Part shown: positions 19,143 through 28,079 of the stretch, one piece after another
Layout: each line of letters begins with the position of its first letter
Numbering within the stretch: position 1 is the stretch's first letter
Assembly (NCBI GenBank): GCA_020248265.1
Contig: JADCHX010000024.1
Coordinates: 62,001 to 126,000 of the forward strand
DNA: 64,000 nucleotides
Direction of reading: 5' to 3'
From: Rhodocyclaceae bacterium
GTDB taxonomy: Bacteria > Pseudomonadota > Gammaproteobacteria > Burkholderiales > CAIKXV01
Notes under the pieces: model-generated
Seen by the model: the letters and a program-made list of their open reading frames with translations, nothing else
Databases searched by the model: none
Told to the model about the DNA's origin: nothing
Program-made: the position numbers and the translations under genes

Positions 19143-19166
19143 GCGCGAAGACCGTGTCTGACCTTG
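19086..19166. repeat. REP-like GGGGTCAGACCC element at the truncated receptor gene
   Basis: GGGGTCAGACCCGGATTT at 19086-19103 matches the units at 6755 and 35866, including the GGATTT tail. A degenerate partner GTGTCTGACCTTGG lies at 19153-19166. The element overlaps codons for the abnormal N-terminus of receptor 4. Confidence 0.7.
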
Positions 19167-19191
19167 GTTCGAACACGCGACAGGCGTGGGA

Positions 19192-20370
19192 TCAGGGCCG
19201 GGTTTCGCCGTGGCGAAGCGCTGCCTCGTACATCGGATAGGCGCTGGTCACGCTGCCGCTGGAGATCGGTGGCACCGAACGCACCGACCTCGGGGTGAGC
19301 TGGGCCAACGAGGTGACGCCCATCAGCCCCATCGCGCTGCGAATCTCGAGCTCGAGCAGTTCCAGCATGCGGATCACGCCCGGCTCGCCGGCCGCGGCCA
19401 GCGCCCAGCCGTGCAGCTTGCCGATGCCGACCGCCTTCGCGCCCAGCGCCACTGCCTTGACGATATCGGTGCCGCGCAGGATGCCGCCATCCATCAGCAC
19501 CTCGGCGCGGCCGTCCACCGCCTCGGCCACCTCCGGCAGCACCTCGATGCTCGCCTGCGCATGGTCGAGCTGGCGTCCGCCATGGTTCGAGACGTAGACC
19601 ACGTCGACGCCATGCTCGACGGCGAGCTTCGCGTCCTCGCCGGTAGCGATGCCCTTCAGGATCAGGGGCACGCCCATGCGCTCTTTCATCCAGAGCACGT
19701 AGTCCCAGGTGAGGCTCGCCTGGTGCGACGCATCGCCGCCACCCTCGCGCACCAGCTGGTGGTTGATCAGGTCGCGTTCGCGACGGCTGTAGTACGCGCG
19801 ATCGACGGTCACGCACAGCGCGTCGTAGCCGAGTGACTTCGCCCGGTCGAGGATATCCCCTACCCAGACCTTGTCGCCGCGCACATACAGCTGGAAGATC
19901 AGCGGCTTGCCCGCTTCCTTCGCGATGACGTCCAGGCCCGGGCGGGCGGCGGTGCTGACGAAGCAGGGTACGTGCTTCTTCACCGCAGCGACGGCCACCG
20001 CAGCCGCGCCGCGCGGGTCGGCGTATTGCAGGTAGTTGCCGATCGGGGCGATGAACATCGGCACCGGCATCGGCTTGCCCAGCAGCGAAGTGGTGGTGTC
20101 GAGCTGGCGCACGTCGACCAGCACGCGCTGGCGCAATGCGAGGCTGTCCAGTGCCATGCGGTTGCGGCGCAGGGTCGCTTCGGAATCGGAACCGCCGGAC
20201 AGCATGTCCCAGGTGCCCTGCGACAGATTGCGGCGGGCGGCCGCGACGATCTCCTGCAGCGTCGAGAAGCTCTGGGCGAGCGCATGCTGCGCGGCCAGGC
20301 GGGTGGCGTCGGCGACCTGCGCGGGGTCCTGGGCCTGCTTGGGGTCGATCGGCTTGACTGCAGCGCTCAT
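19192..20370 (-). CDS. FMN-dependent alpha-hydroxy acid oxidase/dehydrogenase
   Basis: 392 residues of the lactate/glycolate/mandelate oxidase family, a TIM barrel that oxidises L-2-hydroxyacids to 2-oxoacids. The catalytic base is His263 in VSNHGGRQLD. Lys239 in LILKG contacts the flavin, and the phosphate site is VLMDGGILRGTDIVKA with GIGKLHGWAL. An extra N-terminal stretch of about 35 residues precedes FSTLQEIVAAARR. No membrane segment is visible, so it is probably soluble. It is downstream of receptor 5 on the same strand, so a hydroxy acid is a plausible imported substrate. Confidence 0.92.
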   Translation of the reverse strand: MSAAVKPIDPKQAQDPAQVADATRLAAQHALAQSFSTLQEIVAAARRNLSQGTWDMLSGGSDSEATLRRNRMALDSLALRQRVLVDVRQLDTTTSLLGKPMPVPMFIAPIGNYLQYADPRGAAAVAVAAVKKHVPCFVSTAARPGLDVIAKEAGKPLIFQLYVRGDKVWVGDILDRAKSLGYDALCVTVDRAYYSRRERDLINHQLVREGGGDASHQASLTWDYVLWMKERMGVPLILKGIATGEDAKLAVEHGVDVVYVSNHGGRQLDHAQASIEVLPEVAEAVDGRAEVLMDGGILRGTDIVKAVALGAKAVGIGKLHGWALAAAGEPGVIRMLELLELEIRSAMGLMGVTSLAQLTPRSVRSVPPISSGSVTSAYPMYEAALRHGETRP

Positions 20371-20392
20371 GCTCTACTCCGTGGGGTATGGA

Positions 20393-21430
20393 TTACTCGG
20401 GCGCGATGTTCGCTTCGCGCGCGACCTTCTGCCAGCGCGCGATCTCGCTGCGGTTGAACGCTTCGTACTCTTCGGGCGTGCTGCCGACAGGATCGGCACC
20501 CTGGTCGGCGAAGACCTTCTTCACGTCGGCCGAGCCGAGCGCGGCGCGGATCGACGCATGCACCCGATCGACGATCGGGCGCGGCGTGCCGGCAGGCCCG
20601 AGGATACCGAAGCCGCTCGACACCACGAAGCCCGGCAGGCCCGACTCTTCCATCGTCGGGACATCGGGGGCAGCGGACGAACGCCTGACGCCGGCCTGCC
20701 CGATCAGGCGCACCTTGCCGGAGCGCACGAACTGTATGACGGCAGGCAGGCTGGCGAACTGGAACTCGACCTGCCCCCCGATCAGGTCGACCAGCGCCGG
20801 ACCTGCGCCCTTGTAGGGGACATGGGTGAACCGGACCTTGGCCGCGGAATTGAGCAGTTCGCCCGACAGGTGTCCGACGGTGCCCCGCCCGGCCGTCGAG
20901 TAGTTCACCTGGTCGGGCCGCTTGCGCCCGAGTGCGATCAGCTCCTTCACGTTGCGTACCGGCAGCGACGGATGGACGATCAGCGCCGTGGGCACGTCGG
21001 CCACCAGCGAGATCGGCTGGAAGTCCTTGACCGCATCGAACGGCAGCTTCTTGACCATCGCCGGGTTGATGACATGCGAGGCCGACACCATCAGCAGCGT
21101 GTAGCCGTCGGGCGTGGCCCGGGCGACGATCTCGCTGCCGATCACCCCGCCCGCGCCGCCGCGATTCTCGATCAGCACCTGCTGGCCAAGGGACTCGGCC
21201 ATGCGCGGAGCGATCACCCGCGCGATGATGTCGGTGTTGCCCCCGGGCGCGAACGGCACGACCATCCGGACGGGCTTCGCCGGCCAGGCCTGACCCAACG
21301 CCACGCCCGGCAGCAGGCCGGCGAAGGCCGAGCAGGCGAGCGTCAGTGCAGCCGCGACATGCACGCCAGTGCGCTCGGCCGCTGCATTGCGGGCGGGCAT
21401 CGGGCAGGACGATTTGGACAGCGTGTTCAT
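20393..21430 (-). CDS. Bug/TctC-family solute receptor 5
   Basis: 345 residues. The signal peptide is long, with a hydrophobic core at about 24-42 and cleavage near ALGQA at 47. An internal ATG at codon 11 would give a more usual length. The ligand loop APGGNTD is at 61-67, followed by HVPYKG. The ATG at 21430 has GGAGGAG eight bases upstream. It lies 22 bases before the hydroxyacid oxidase gene and should be co-transcribed with it. A plus-strand dehydrogenase gene diverges from its 5' side. Confidence 0.9.
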   Translation of the reverse strand: MNTLSKSSCPMPARNAAAERTGVHVAAALTLACSAFAGLLPGVALGQAWPAKPVRMVVPFAPGGNTDIIARVIAPRMAESLGQQVLIENRGGAGGVIGSEIVARATPDGYTLLMVSASHVINPAMVKKLPFDAVKDFQPISLVADVPTALIVHPSLPVRNVKELIALGRKRPDQVNYSTAGRGTVGHLSGELLNSAAKVRFTHVPYKGAGPALVDLIGGQVEFQFASLPAVIQFVRSGKVRLIGQAGVRRSSAAPDVPTMEESGLPGFVVSSGFGILGPAGTPRPIVDRVHASIRAALGSADVKKVFADQGADPVGSTPEEYEAFNRSEIARWQKVAREANIAPE

Positions 21431-21583
21431 GGTTCGGCTCCTCCAGCGGGTCAGGCGATTGCTCCGGCCATGCCGGATGTTGCGCGCCCTGCCGGTGCAG
21501 ACGGAGGACGCTGTATTTCGCGTTCGATAGTAGCATCGGGCCCCCATCCAGCAGCGCCCGTGCGCACCCACACCGGAGGAATC

Positions 21584-22645
21584 ATGCAGCTCAGGATCGC
21601 GATCCTCGAAGGCGACGACATCGGCCTCGAGGTAGTGCCGGAAGCCGTCAAGGTCATGAAGGCCGCCGCCACAAGGGCAGGCCTGGCAGTGGAGTGGCTG
21701 CCGCTGCCCATCGGCCGGGCCGGGCACGCATCGCATGGACATTCCATGCCGCAGTTCACGGTCGATTCACTGAAGACCGTCGATGGTTGGCTGCAAGGGC
21801 CGATCGGCCATAACGCCTACCCGCGCGGCGACGCCACCTGGATCAACCCGCCGCTGCGCAAGCTCTTCGAACTGTTCGCCAACGTCAAGCCAGTGAAGTC
21901 CTACCCGAACATCGCCTCCATCCACAAGGACGTGGACATCGTGTTCCTGCGCGAGGTGACCGAAGGCATGCAGTCGGGCAGCGTCACCTTCGCCGGCACC
22001 GGCGAGTTCCGCCCGAACGACGACATCACCATCGGCCATCGGGTGATCACCCGGAAGGGTTCGAACCGGGTCGCACGTGCCGCCTTCGAGATCGCACGTA
22101 CGCGCAAGCGCAAGCGCGTCACCGCCGTGCACAAGGAGCCGATCTTCAGGCTGGCCTGCGGCATGTTCGCCGAGGAATGCCGCAAGGTCGCGCAGGAGTA
22201 TCCGGACGTGTCCTTCGACGAGGTGCTGGTCGACGGCTTCGCGATGAAGCTGGTGATGAAGCCGCAGCCCTACGACGTGGTCGTCACCACCAACCAGTTC
22301 GGCGACATCCTGACCGACGAAGGCGCCGGCCTGGTCGGCGGCCTCGGCCTTGCCCCCGGACTTTGCATCGGTGCGCAGCAGGCAATGGCACAGGCCACCC
22401 ACGGCTCCGCGCCGGACATCGCCGGCCAGAACATCGCGAACCCCTACGCGATGATCATGTCGGGAAAGATGCTGTTCGAATGGCTGGGACACCAGCGCGG
22501 GCTGCCGGAAGCGGTGGCGGCTGCAGCGGCGATCGACGCGGCGATGGACGCGGTGATCGCCGATGCCCGGGCGCTGACCGGGGACCTCGGCGGCAGCGGC
22601 AGCACCAGCGACATGGGCAATGCGGTGGCGGCAGCGATCGGCTGA
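21584..22645 (+). CDS. Isocitrate/isopropylmalate dehydrogenase-family beta-decarboxylating dehydrogenase
   Basis: 353 residues. EGDDIGLEVVPEA at about 9-21 is the family opening, and LRKLFELFANVKPVKSYPNI contains the substrate-binding Arg and Lys pattern. Tyr is replaced in the catalytic region while VDGFAMKLVMKP keeps the catalytic Lys, and TTNQFGDILTDEGAGLVGGLGLAPG is the metal and NAD motif. The family oxidises and decarboxylates (R)-hydroxyacids such as isopropylmalate, tartrate or homoisocitrate. No leu genes adjoin it, so a catabolic substrate is more likely than leucine synthesis. GGAGGA precedes the ATG. Confidence 0.88.
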   Translation: MQLRIAILEGDDIGLEVVPEAVKVMKAAATRAGLAVEWLPLPIGRAGHASHGHSMPQFTVDSLKTVDGWLQGPIGHNAYPRGDATWINPPLRKLFELFANVKPVKSYPNIASIHKDVDIVFLREVTEGMQSGSVTFAGTGEFRPNDDITIGHRVITRKGSNRVARAAFEIARTRKRKRVTAVHKEPIFRLACGMFAEECRKVAQEYPDVSFDEVLVDGFAMKLVMKPQPYDVVVTTNQFGDILTDEGAGLVGGLGLAPGLCIGAQQAMAQATHGSAPDIAGQNIANPYAMIMSGKMLFEWLGHQRGLPEAVAAAAAIDAAMDAVIADARALTGDLGGSGSTSDMGNAVAAAIG

Positions 22646-22680
22646 AGCGAAGGCGCGGCGGCCTGCGTCCGGGGCCTGCG

Positions 22681-24012
22681 TCAGATGGGTGTCCGCACCG
22701 CCGCGTCCACCGCGGCCCGCAGCCGGCGCGCGATCTCGACCACCTCGTCGTCGTCGACGATGAACGGCGGGGCCAGCAGCACATGGTCGCCGTGTTCGCC
22801 GTCGATGGTGCCGCCCATCGAATACACGCAAAGCCCCTGGCGCATCGCCTCGGCCTTCACGCGTGCGTGCATGCGCCGCGCAGGCTCGAACGGTGCGTCG
22901 TCGGCCCGGTCGGCCACCAGTTCGATCGACCAGAACAGGCCGCGCCCACGCACGTCACCGACGTGCGCATGTTCGCGGAGCTGGTCGAGCAGCGCGGCCT
23001 GCAGCTTTTCGCCCTGCGCCCGCACCCGCGGCAGCAGCCTGTCGCGCTGCACGATCGTCTGCACCGCAAGCGCTGCGGCGCAGGCGACCGGATGGCCGAT
23101 ATAGGTGTGCCCGTGCGAGAACGAGCCGGAGCCTTCGAGGATCGGCCGGTAGACCTTCTCGCTCGCCAGCGTGGCGCCGATCGGCTGGTAACCGGCACCC
23201 AGCCCCTTGGCCACGACCATGATGTCGGGCACCACGCCCTCCTGCTCGCAGGCGTGCAGCGTGCCGGTGCGGCCCATGCCGCACATCACCTCGTCGAGCA
23301 TAAGCAGCACGCCGTAGCGGTCGCAGACCGTGCGTACCTTCTCGAAGTAGCCGGGCACCGGCGGCACCGTGCCCGCGGTGGCACCGCCGACGGTCTCGGC
23401 AAGGAAGCCGATCACCGAGTCGGCCCCGAGCTTCAGGATCGCCTGCTCGAGTTCATCCGCGAGCCGCTGCCCGTAGGCCTCGTCGGATTCGCCGACGGGC
23501 CGGTAACGGTACGGGAAGCAGGGCGACACGTGCGTGACCGGCAGCAGGATCGGTTCGAACAGCCGACGCGCCGATTCGCGCTGCCCGACCGACATCGCGC
23601 CGAGCGTATTGCCGTGGTAGCTCTGCCGACGCGCGATGAAGTGCCTGCGTTGCGGCTGGCCGATCTCGACGAAGTACTGGCGCGCCATCTTCAGCGCGGC
23701 CTCGACCGCTTCGGATCCCCCGGACACGAAGTAGACGTGCTCGATGCCCGGCGGGGCGTGTTCGACGAGATGGTCGGCCAGCGCTTCTGCCGGCTCGCTG
23801 CTGAAGAAACTGGTGTGCGCATAGGCGAGCGCGCCGACCTGCTCGCGGATCGCCTCGACCACTTCGGGATGACCATGGCCCAGGCACGACACGGCAGCCC
23901 CGCCCGAGGCATCGAGGTAGCGACGTCCGTCATGGTCGACGATCCAGCAGCCATCGCCGGCCACGGCCACCGGCATCGTGCTGCGGCCGCTGCGCTGGAT
24001 GATCCGGCTCAT
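22681..24012 (-). CDS. Class III PLP aminotransferase
   Basis: 443 residues with PLP Lys269 in VVAKGLGAGYQPIGA, Asp240 in LMLDEVMCGMGRTG and the phosphate loop VSGGSEAVEAALK at 96-108. It differs clearly from the aminotransferase at 13779. The N-terminal region (GCWIVDHDGRRYLDASGGAAVSCLGHGHPEV) is typical of omega-amino acid or diamine transaminases. It is the last gene of a tight minus-strand operon; the preceding amidohydrolase stop is ten bases from its start. It may act late in the pathway on an amine released by the amidohydrolase. Confidence 0.9.
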   Translation of the reverse strand: MSRIIQRSGRSTMPVAVAGDGCWIVDHDGRRYLDASGGAAVSCLGHGHPEVVEAIREQVGALAYAHTSFFSSEPAEALADHLVEHAPPGIEHVYFVSGGSEAVEAALKMARQYFVEIGQPQRRHFIARRQSYHGNTLGAMSVGQRESARRLFEPILLPVTHVSPCFPYRYRPVGESDEAYGQRLADELEQAILKLGADSVIGFLAETVGGATAGTVPPVPGYFEKVRTVCDRYGVLLMLDEVMCGMGRTGTLHACEQEGVVPDIMVVAKGLGAGYQPIGATLASEKVYRPILEGSGSFSHGHTYIGHPVACAAALAVQTIVQRDRLLPRVRAQGEKLQAALLDQLREHAHVGDVRGRGLFWSIELVADRADDAPFEPARRMHARVKAEAMRQGLCVYSMGGTIDGEHGDHVLLAPPFIVDDDEVVEIARRLRAAVDAAVRTPI

Positions 24013-24022
24013 CGCAGAACGC

Positions 24023-25204
24023 TCAGCTGTCGAGCCCGAGCAGCGCGACTGCGTTGCCGCTGCGGATCATGTCCTTCGACGCCTCCGGCATGCCCGGCAG
24101 GTCGCGCAGCAGTTGGACGTCCTTCATCTTCATGCGGCCACCCGGATCGTCATGCGGATAGTCGGTCGCGAACAGGAATTGCGAAGCGCCAAGGAATTCA
24201 ACGGCCTCGGCGAATCCGGGCTCTTCTGTCTCGATCGTGAAGAACAGGTTGGTGCGGAAGTAATGGCTGGCCGGCTTGCGGTTCTTCACCTCGTACACGT
24301 CGGCCGCGGTCAGCCGCTTGCCGGCCGAGGAGCGTTCGGTACCCGGCACGATCCGGCGATGGAAGCGCGCGGAGGCATCCTCGTCATCGTAGTTCAGCGG
24401 CGGCTTCTCGAGCGCGGCATCGAGCTTCTGCACCAGCGGCTGGATGAACGCGGTGCCGGCTTCCGTGTAGACGAACTTCAGGTCGGGATATTCGTCGAGC
24501 AGGCCGCTGGTCACCAGCGACACCAGGCTCAGGTGGCCTTCGGTCGGCGCGAACAGCTCCAGCCCGTCGGACTGGAAGAACATCAGGTTGCTCAGCCGGT
24601 GTCCATGCTGGATCGAATGCATCATCAGCGGCATCTTCAGCTGCGCGGCGCGCGCGAAGAACGGCCACAGTTCGCGGTGGCTGCCCAGCGTCTCCGAGAA
24701 CGGATGCGCGGCCACCGGGAACACCTTGTCGATCGCGATCGCCTTGAAGCCGTTGGCATGCGCCCACTCGATCTCGGCGATGGCACCGTCCACGTCCTGC
24801 AGCGCGACCAGCGCGGCACCAATGATCCGGTCCGGCTCGGCACGCATCGCATCGAGGATCGACAGGTTGTACGAATGCGCCATCGCGGTGGCGAGCGGCG
24901 CATCGACCAGGTAGGAGAACAGCATTGCCGAGAACTGCGGCAGCACCAGTTCCCGGTCGATGCCCTGCCCGGCGAAGAACTGCGCGCGTTCCGGCCCGGG
25001 GTACATGCCGGGATAGCGGCAGCCCGAGCCCGGCGACGGCAGCGGCGTCGCGCCCGGCACTGGTGCCGGGGCCCCGGGGAACACGGTGCCGTTGATGAAT
25101 CCGTCCGCATCCACCGTGAACCGCGGCGCCAGCGCCGCGAGCGGCCCGTCGATGCGCCCATAGCTGTCGCGCGGCAGGATATGCGTATCGCAGTCGATGA
25201 TCAT
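24023..25204 (-). CDS. Amidohydrolase-2 family metal-dependent hydrolase/decarboxylase
   Basis: 393 residues. MIIDCDTHILPRD carries the strand-1 metal motif with Asp and His. MMHSIQHGH contributes a central His and FATDYPHDDPGG near residue 355 the final catalytic Asp. This arrangement is shared by ACMSD-like decarboxylases and phthalate-type hydrolases of the family, so the reaction may be C-C or C-N cleavage. The ATG at 25204 follows GAGGA. The gene sits between a carboxyltransferase and an aminotransferase gene with gaps of 10-11 bases, indicating a single transcript. Confidence 0.87.
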   Translation of the reverse strand: MIIDCDTHILPRDSYGRIDGPLAALAPRFTVDADGFINGTVFPGAPAPVPGATPLPSPGSGCRYPGMYPGPERAQFFAGQGIDRELVLPQFSAMLFSYLVDAPLATAMAHSYNLSILDAMRAEPDRIIGAALVALQDVDGAIAEIEWAHANGFKAIAIDKVFPVAAHPFSETLGSHRELWPFFARAAQLKMPLMMHSIQHGHRLSNLMFFQSDGLELFAPTEGHLSLVSLVTSGLLDEYPDLKFVYTEAGTAFIQPLVQKLDAALEKPPLNYDDEDASARFHRRIVPGTERSSAGKRLTAADVYEVKNRKPASHYFRTNLFFTIETEEPGFAEAVEFLGASQFLFATDYPHDDPGGRMKMKDVQLLRDLPGMPEASKDMIRSGNAVALLGLDS

Positions 25205-25215
25205 CGAAGCTGTCC

Positions 25216-26751
25216 TCAGTAGCTGGTCGGCCAGTTGGCGAGGCGATGCTGCCCAACGCCGCGCGTGAGCCGCGAACGGTGGACGTCGAGCATCGCCGTC
25301 AGCCAGCCACGGGTTTCGCGCGGATCGAGCACGGCATGCGCCTCGTACAACGAAGCCAGTCCCCATGCAGTGGTGTCGCGCACCAGCGAGTCGCTCATCG
25401 ACTTCGTCGCCTCGGTGCTCTCGCCCTCGCGCGCCAGCACGCTGGCGCCGACCTTCGGGTCCATGAAACCGAGGTCGGCCGTCGGCCAGGCCGCGACCTC
25501 GTCGGAGTTGCGGCCGCCACCCATGTTCAGGTAGGCCTGGCCGTAGCTCTTGCGCACGATGATCGAGAGCTTCGGCACGGTGACAAGTGCAAGCGCGTTC
25601 ATCCAGTTGATGATCTTGCCGGCCGCCCCGCGCTTCTCGCCTTCGAGCCCGATCAGGAAGCCCGGCTGGTCGACCATCAGGATGATCGGCACGTTGAACG
25701 AATCGCAGAACACCAGGAAGCTGGTCGCCTTGTTGCAGGCGTCGACGTCGATCGCGCCGCCCTTGAACATCGGGTTGTTGGCGATGATGCCGACGGTGCG
25801 TCCGTCGATGCGGGCGAGCGCGGTCATGATCGAGCGGCCGAACTTCGGCTTCATCTCGAACAGGCTGTCCACGTCGACGATCACCTCGGCCAGCTTGCGC
25901 GCGTCGTAGACCTTGGTGCGCAGTTCCGGGAGGATCTCGAGCAGGCGGCCCTGGTCATGGGCAGCCACCTTCGAGGCTTCCAGCACCGGTGGCGCCTCGT
26001 TGCAGTTCGAGGGCAGGTAGGACAGGAAGCGCTTCACCGTGTCGATCGCCTCGGCGTCGGTGTCGACCGCGACATCGACCAGCCCGGACACACCGGTCAG
26101 CAGCTTCCAGCCGCCGAGTTCCTCCGGATCGACCTCCTGGCTGATGGCAGAGGATGTCACCCGGTGGCTTGCCACCGCCATCAGCGCACCCTTGCGCATG
26201 ACGACGAAATCGGACATGCAGCCATACCAGGTCGACGAGCCGAAGCAGGCGCCGAGTTGCGCCGATACCCACGGCGAGGTGCGGATGCGCTGGTACTCAG
26301 TCGGGTCCTGGCCGAGGATCGCGCGCCCGGCCGAGCCCATGCGGTCGGGGATGCGCGCACCCGCCGACTCGCCGAGGAACACCATCGGCAGTCCCTTGGC
26401 GTTGGCGATGTCCTTCACGTGCTTGATCTTCTTGCCGTTGATCTGGCTGCTCGAGGCACCCAGCACCGTGAAGTCGTTCGACACCACGCCCACGTCGCGG
26501 CCCTCGATGCGGCCGAAGCCCGCGACCTTGCCGTCGGCCGGCGTGCGCTCGCGGTCTTCGGCGCGGAACGAGGTCGCGAACAGGCCCGACTCGACGAAGC
26601 TGCCGTCGTCGAGCAGCAGGTCGAGGCGCGAGCGGGCATCGAGCACGCCCTGCGCCTTACGCTTCGCGAGCTTGTCCGGGCCGCCCATGCCAAGCGCCTT
26701 CGCGCGGCGGGCGGCCAGTTCCTCGAGCATCTTCTCGTGCGCCATGCTCAC
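25216..26751 (-). CDS. Biotin-dependent acyl-CoA carboxylase, carboxyltransferase subunit
   Basis: 511 residues with both crotonase-like halves. LGESAGARIPDRMGSAG near residue 128 forms the N-terminal oxyanion region, and DQPGFLIGLEGEKRGAAGKIINWMNAL near residue 365 is the C-terminal acyl-CoA site. The family moves a carboxyl group from biotin to propionyl-, methylcrotonyl-, geranyl- or acetyl-CoA. No biotin carboxylase or biotin carrier gene is in the window, so partners must come from elsewhere, or it acts as a decarboxylase. The GTG at 26751 overlaps the upstream stop as GTGA; an ATG two codons later is the alternative. Confidence 0.9.
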   Translation of the reverse strand: MSMAHEKMLEELAARRAKALGMGGPDKLAKRKAQGVLDARSRLDLLLDDGSFVESGLFATSFRAEDRERTPADGKVAGFGRIEGRDVGVVSNDFTVLGASSSQINGKKIKHVKDIANAKGLPMVFLGESAGARIPDRMGSAGRAILGQDPTEYQRIRTSPWVSAQLGACFGSSTWYGCMSDFVVMRKGALMAVASHRVTSSAISQEVDPEELGGWKLLTGVSGLVDVAVDTDAEAIDTVKRFLSYLPSNCNEAPPVLEASKVAAHDQGRLLEILPELRTKVYDARKLAEVIVDVDSLFEMKPKFGRSIMTALARIDGRTVGIIANNPMFKGGAIDVDACNKATSFLVFCDSFNVPIILMVDQPGFLIGLEGEKRGAAGKIINWMNALALVTVPKLSIIVRKSYGQAYLNMGGGRNSDEVAAWPTADLGFMDPKVGASVLAREGESTEATKSMSDSLVRDTTAWGLASLYEAHAVLDPRETRGWLTAMLDVHRSRLTRGVGQHRLANWPTSY

Positions 26752-27899
26752 GGCCCCTCGTCCGACACCTGCGGCAGCTTGCGCATCTTGTAGACCTGCG
26801 CAGGGATTTCCTGCAGCGCCTTCTCGTCCATCTCGATGCCCAGGCCAGGCGCGGTGGACAGCTCGATGTAGCCGTTCTTCGGCTGCGGCGGGTTCAGGCA
26901 GATACGGTTGCCGAACTCGACGAACGGCAGGAAGTACTCGGTGATGATGAAGTTGGGCATCGTCGCCGAGGCATGCAGCGTCGAGGCGGTAGCCACCGTG
27001 GTCGAGTTGTAATTGTGCGGCGACATCGCCACCAGGAACGACTCGGCCATCGCGGCGATCTCCTTGAGTTCAAGGATGCCGCCGACGCAGGCCACGTCCG
27101 GGTTCAGGATGTCGGCCGCACGCTTCTCGAGCAGCGGCCGGAAGCCGGCCTTGGTGTAGGTGGCCTCGCCGATGCACACCGGGATGCCGATGTTGCGGCG
27201 GATCTCCGCGAGTTCGTCCGGGTACTCGGCCTGGCAGGACTCTTCCATCCAGTACATGTTGTACTCGGCCAGCCGCTTGTCGAGGCGGATCGCATGCATC
27301 GGCGCCAGGCGGCGGTGCTGGTCGATCAGCAGGTCGACATCCGGCCCGACCGCATCGCGGATCGCCTTGGTCACCGCCACCGCACGCTCTTCGTGCTCGC
27401 GCGGGATCCAGTTGCGCCAGGGCTTGGGCAGCGGATCGAACTTGAGCGCAGTCCAGCCGGCGGCGACGATCTTCTCGGCTGCGCGCGCATAGTCGGACGG
27501 CTGGTCCATGCCGTAGCTCCAGCCGTTGGCATAGACGCGGATCTTCTCGCGCACCCGGCCGCCGAGCAGGTTGTAGACGGGCTGGTTGCAGGCCTTGCCG
27601 ACGATGTCCCAGAGCGCCTGCTCGATGCCGCTGATCGCGCAGAACACCTCGACCGAGCCGCGCCGGGCCGCGTAATCGTCGAACGCGAACTTCGTGAAGT
27701 GCTTGATGTCGAACGGGTTGCGCCCGATCAGGTAGGGCGACAGCGAATCGAGCTGCGCGCACACCGCCTTGTCGCGGTCGTACTGGGAGTAGGCCTCGCC
27801 CCAGCCGTGGATGCCTTCGTCGGTCTCGACCTTGACGAAGATGAGGTTCTTGCGCCAGCCCGGGTGGACCGCGTAATGCTTGATGCTGGTGATCTTCAT
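26748..27899 (-). CDS. Mandelate racemase/enolase-superfamily acid-sugar dehydratase-like enzyme
   Basis: 383 residues. The N-terminal capping domain opens MKITSIKHYAVHPG. The barrel metal ligands are Asp193 in LIDQHRR, Glu219 or Glu220 in WMEESCQ and Glu245 in CIGEATYT. Lys153 in ALKFDP and His295 in MSPHNYN are candidate acid/base residues. This pattern resembles D-galactonate/D-gluconate dehydratases, which eliminate water next to a carboxylate. The exact acid is unknown. The ATG has GAGGA seven bases upstream. It is the first gene of a four-gene minus-strand operon, divergent from the operon starting at 28080. Confidence 0.9.
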   Translation of the reverse strand: MKITSIKHYAVHPGWRKNLIFVKVETDEGIHGWGEAYSQYDRDKAVCAQLDSLSPYLIGRNPFDIKHFTKFAFDDYAARRGSVEVFCAISGIEQALWDIVGKACNQPVYNLLGGRVREKIRVYANGWSYGMDQPSDYARAAEKIVAAGWTALKFDPLPKPWRNWIPREHEERAVAVTKAIRDAVGPDVDLLIDQHRRLAPMHAIRLDKRLAEYNMYWMEESCQAEYPDELAEIRRNIGIPVCIGEATYTKAGFRPLLEKRAADILNPDVACVGGILELKEIAAMAESFLVAMSPHNYNSTTVATASTLHASATMPNFIITEYFLPFVEFGNRICLNPPQPKNGYIELSTAPGLGIEMDEKALQEIPAQVYKMRKLPQVSDEGP

Positions 27900-28079
27900 T
27901 GCCTGTCCTCGCCAGTTGTGCGCCTCCGCGTGCCGCTGCGCGGCCGACGGGCGCTTGAAGCCCGGCGCCTTGGCGACACGGGACGATGCCGATAGTGCCA
28001 GACCAACGCCGAGGTTGCCGCAGCCGGTACATAATCTGACCGCGTCGGTCATGCCGGCGCGTAGACAGGGGATAGACAG
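27900..28079. promoter_or_regulatory. Divergent intergenic region between two catabolic operons
   Basis: 180 bases separate the minus-strand dehydratase operon from the plus-strand glyoxalase/receptor/aconitase-like operon. Both must start here or nearby. I see no near-consensus promoter; a CATAAT at 28030-28035 could be a plus-strand -10 without a matching -35. The arrangement itself suggests joint control. Confidence 0.4.

Noticed and set aside
21584-22645. Leucine biosynthetic leuB with the leuCD-like pair
   Set aside because: The genes are about 9 kb apart with unrelated operons between, and the leuCD-like subunits lack key isopropylmalate-binding residues.
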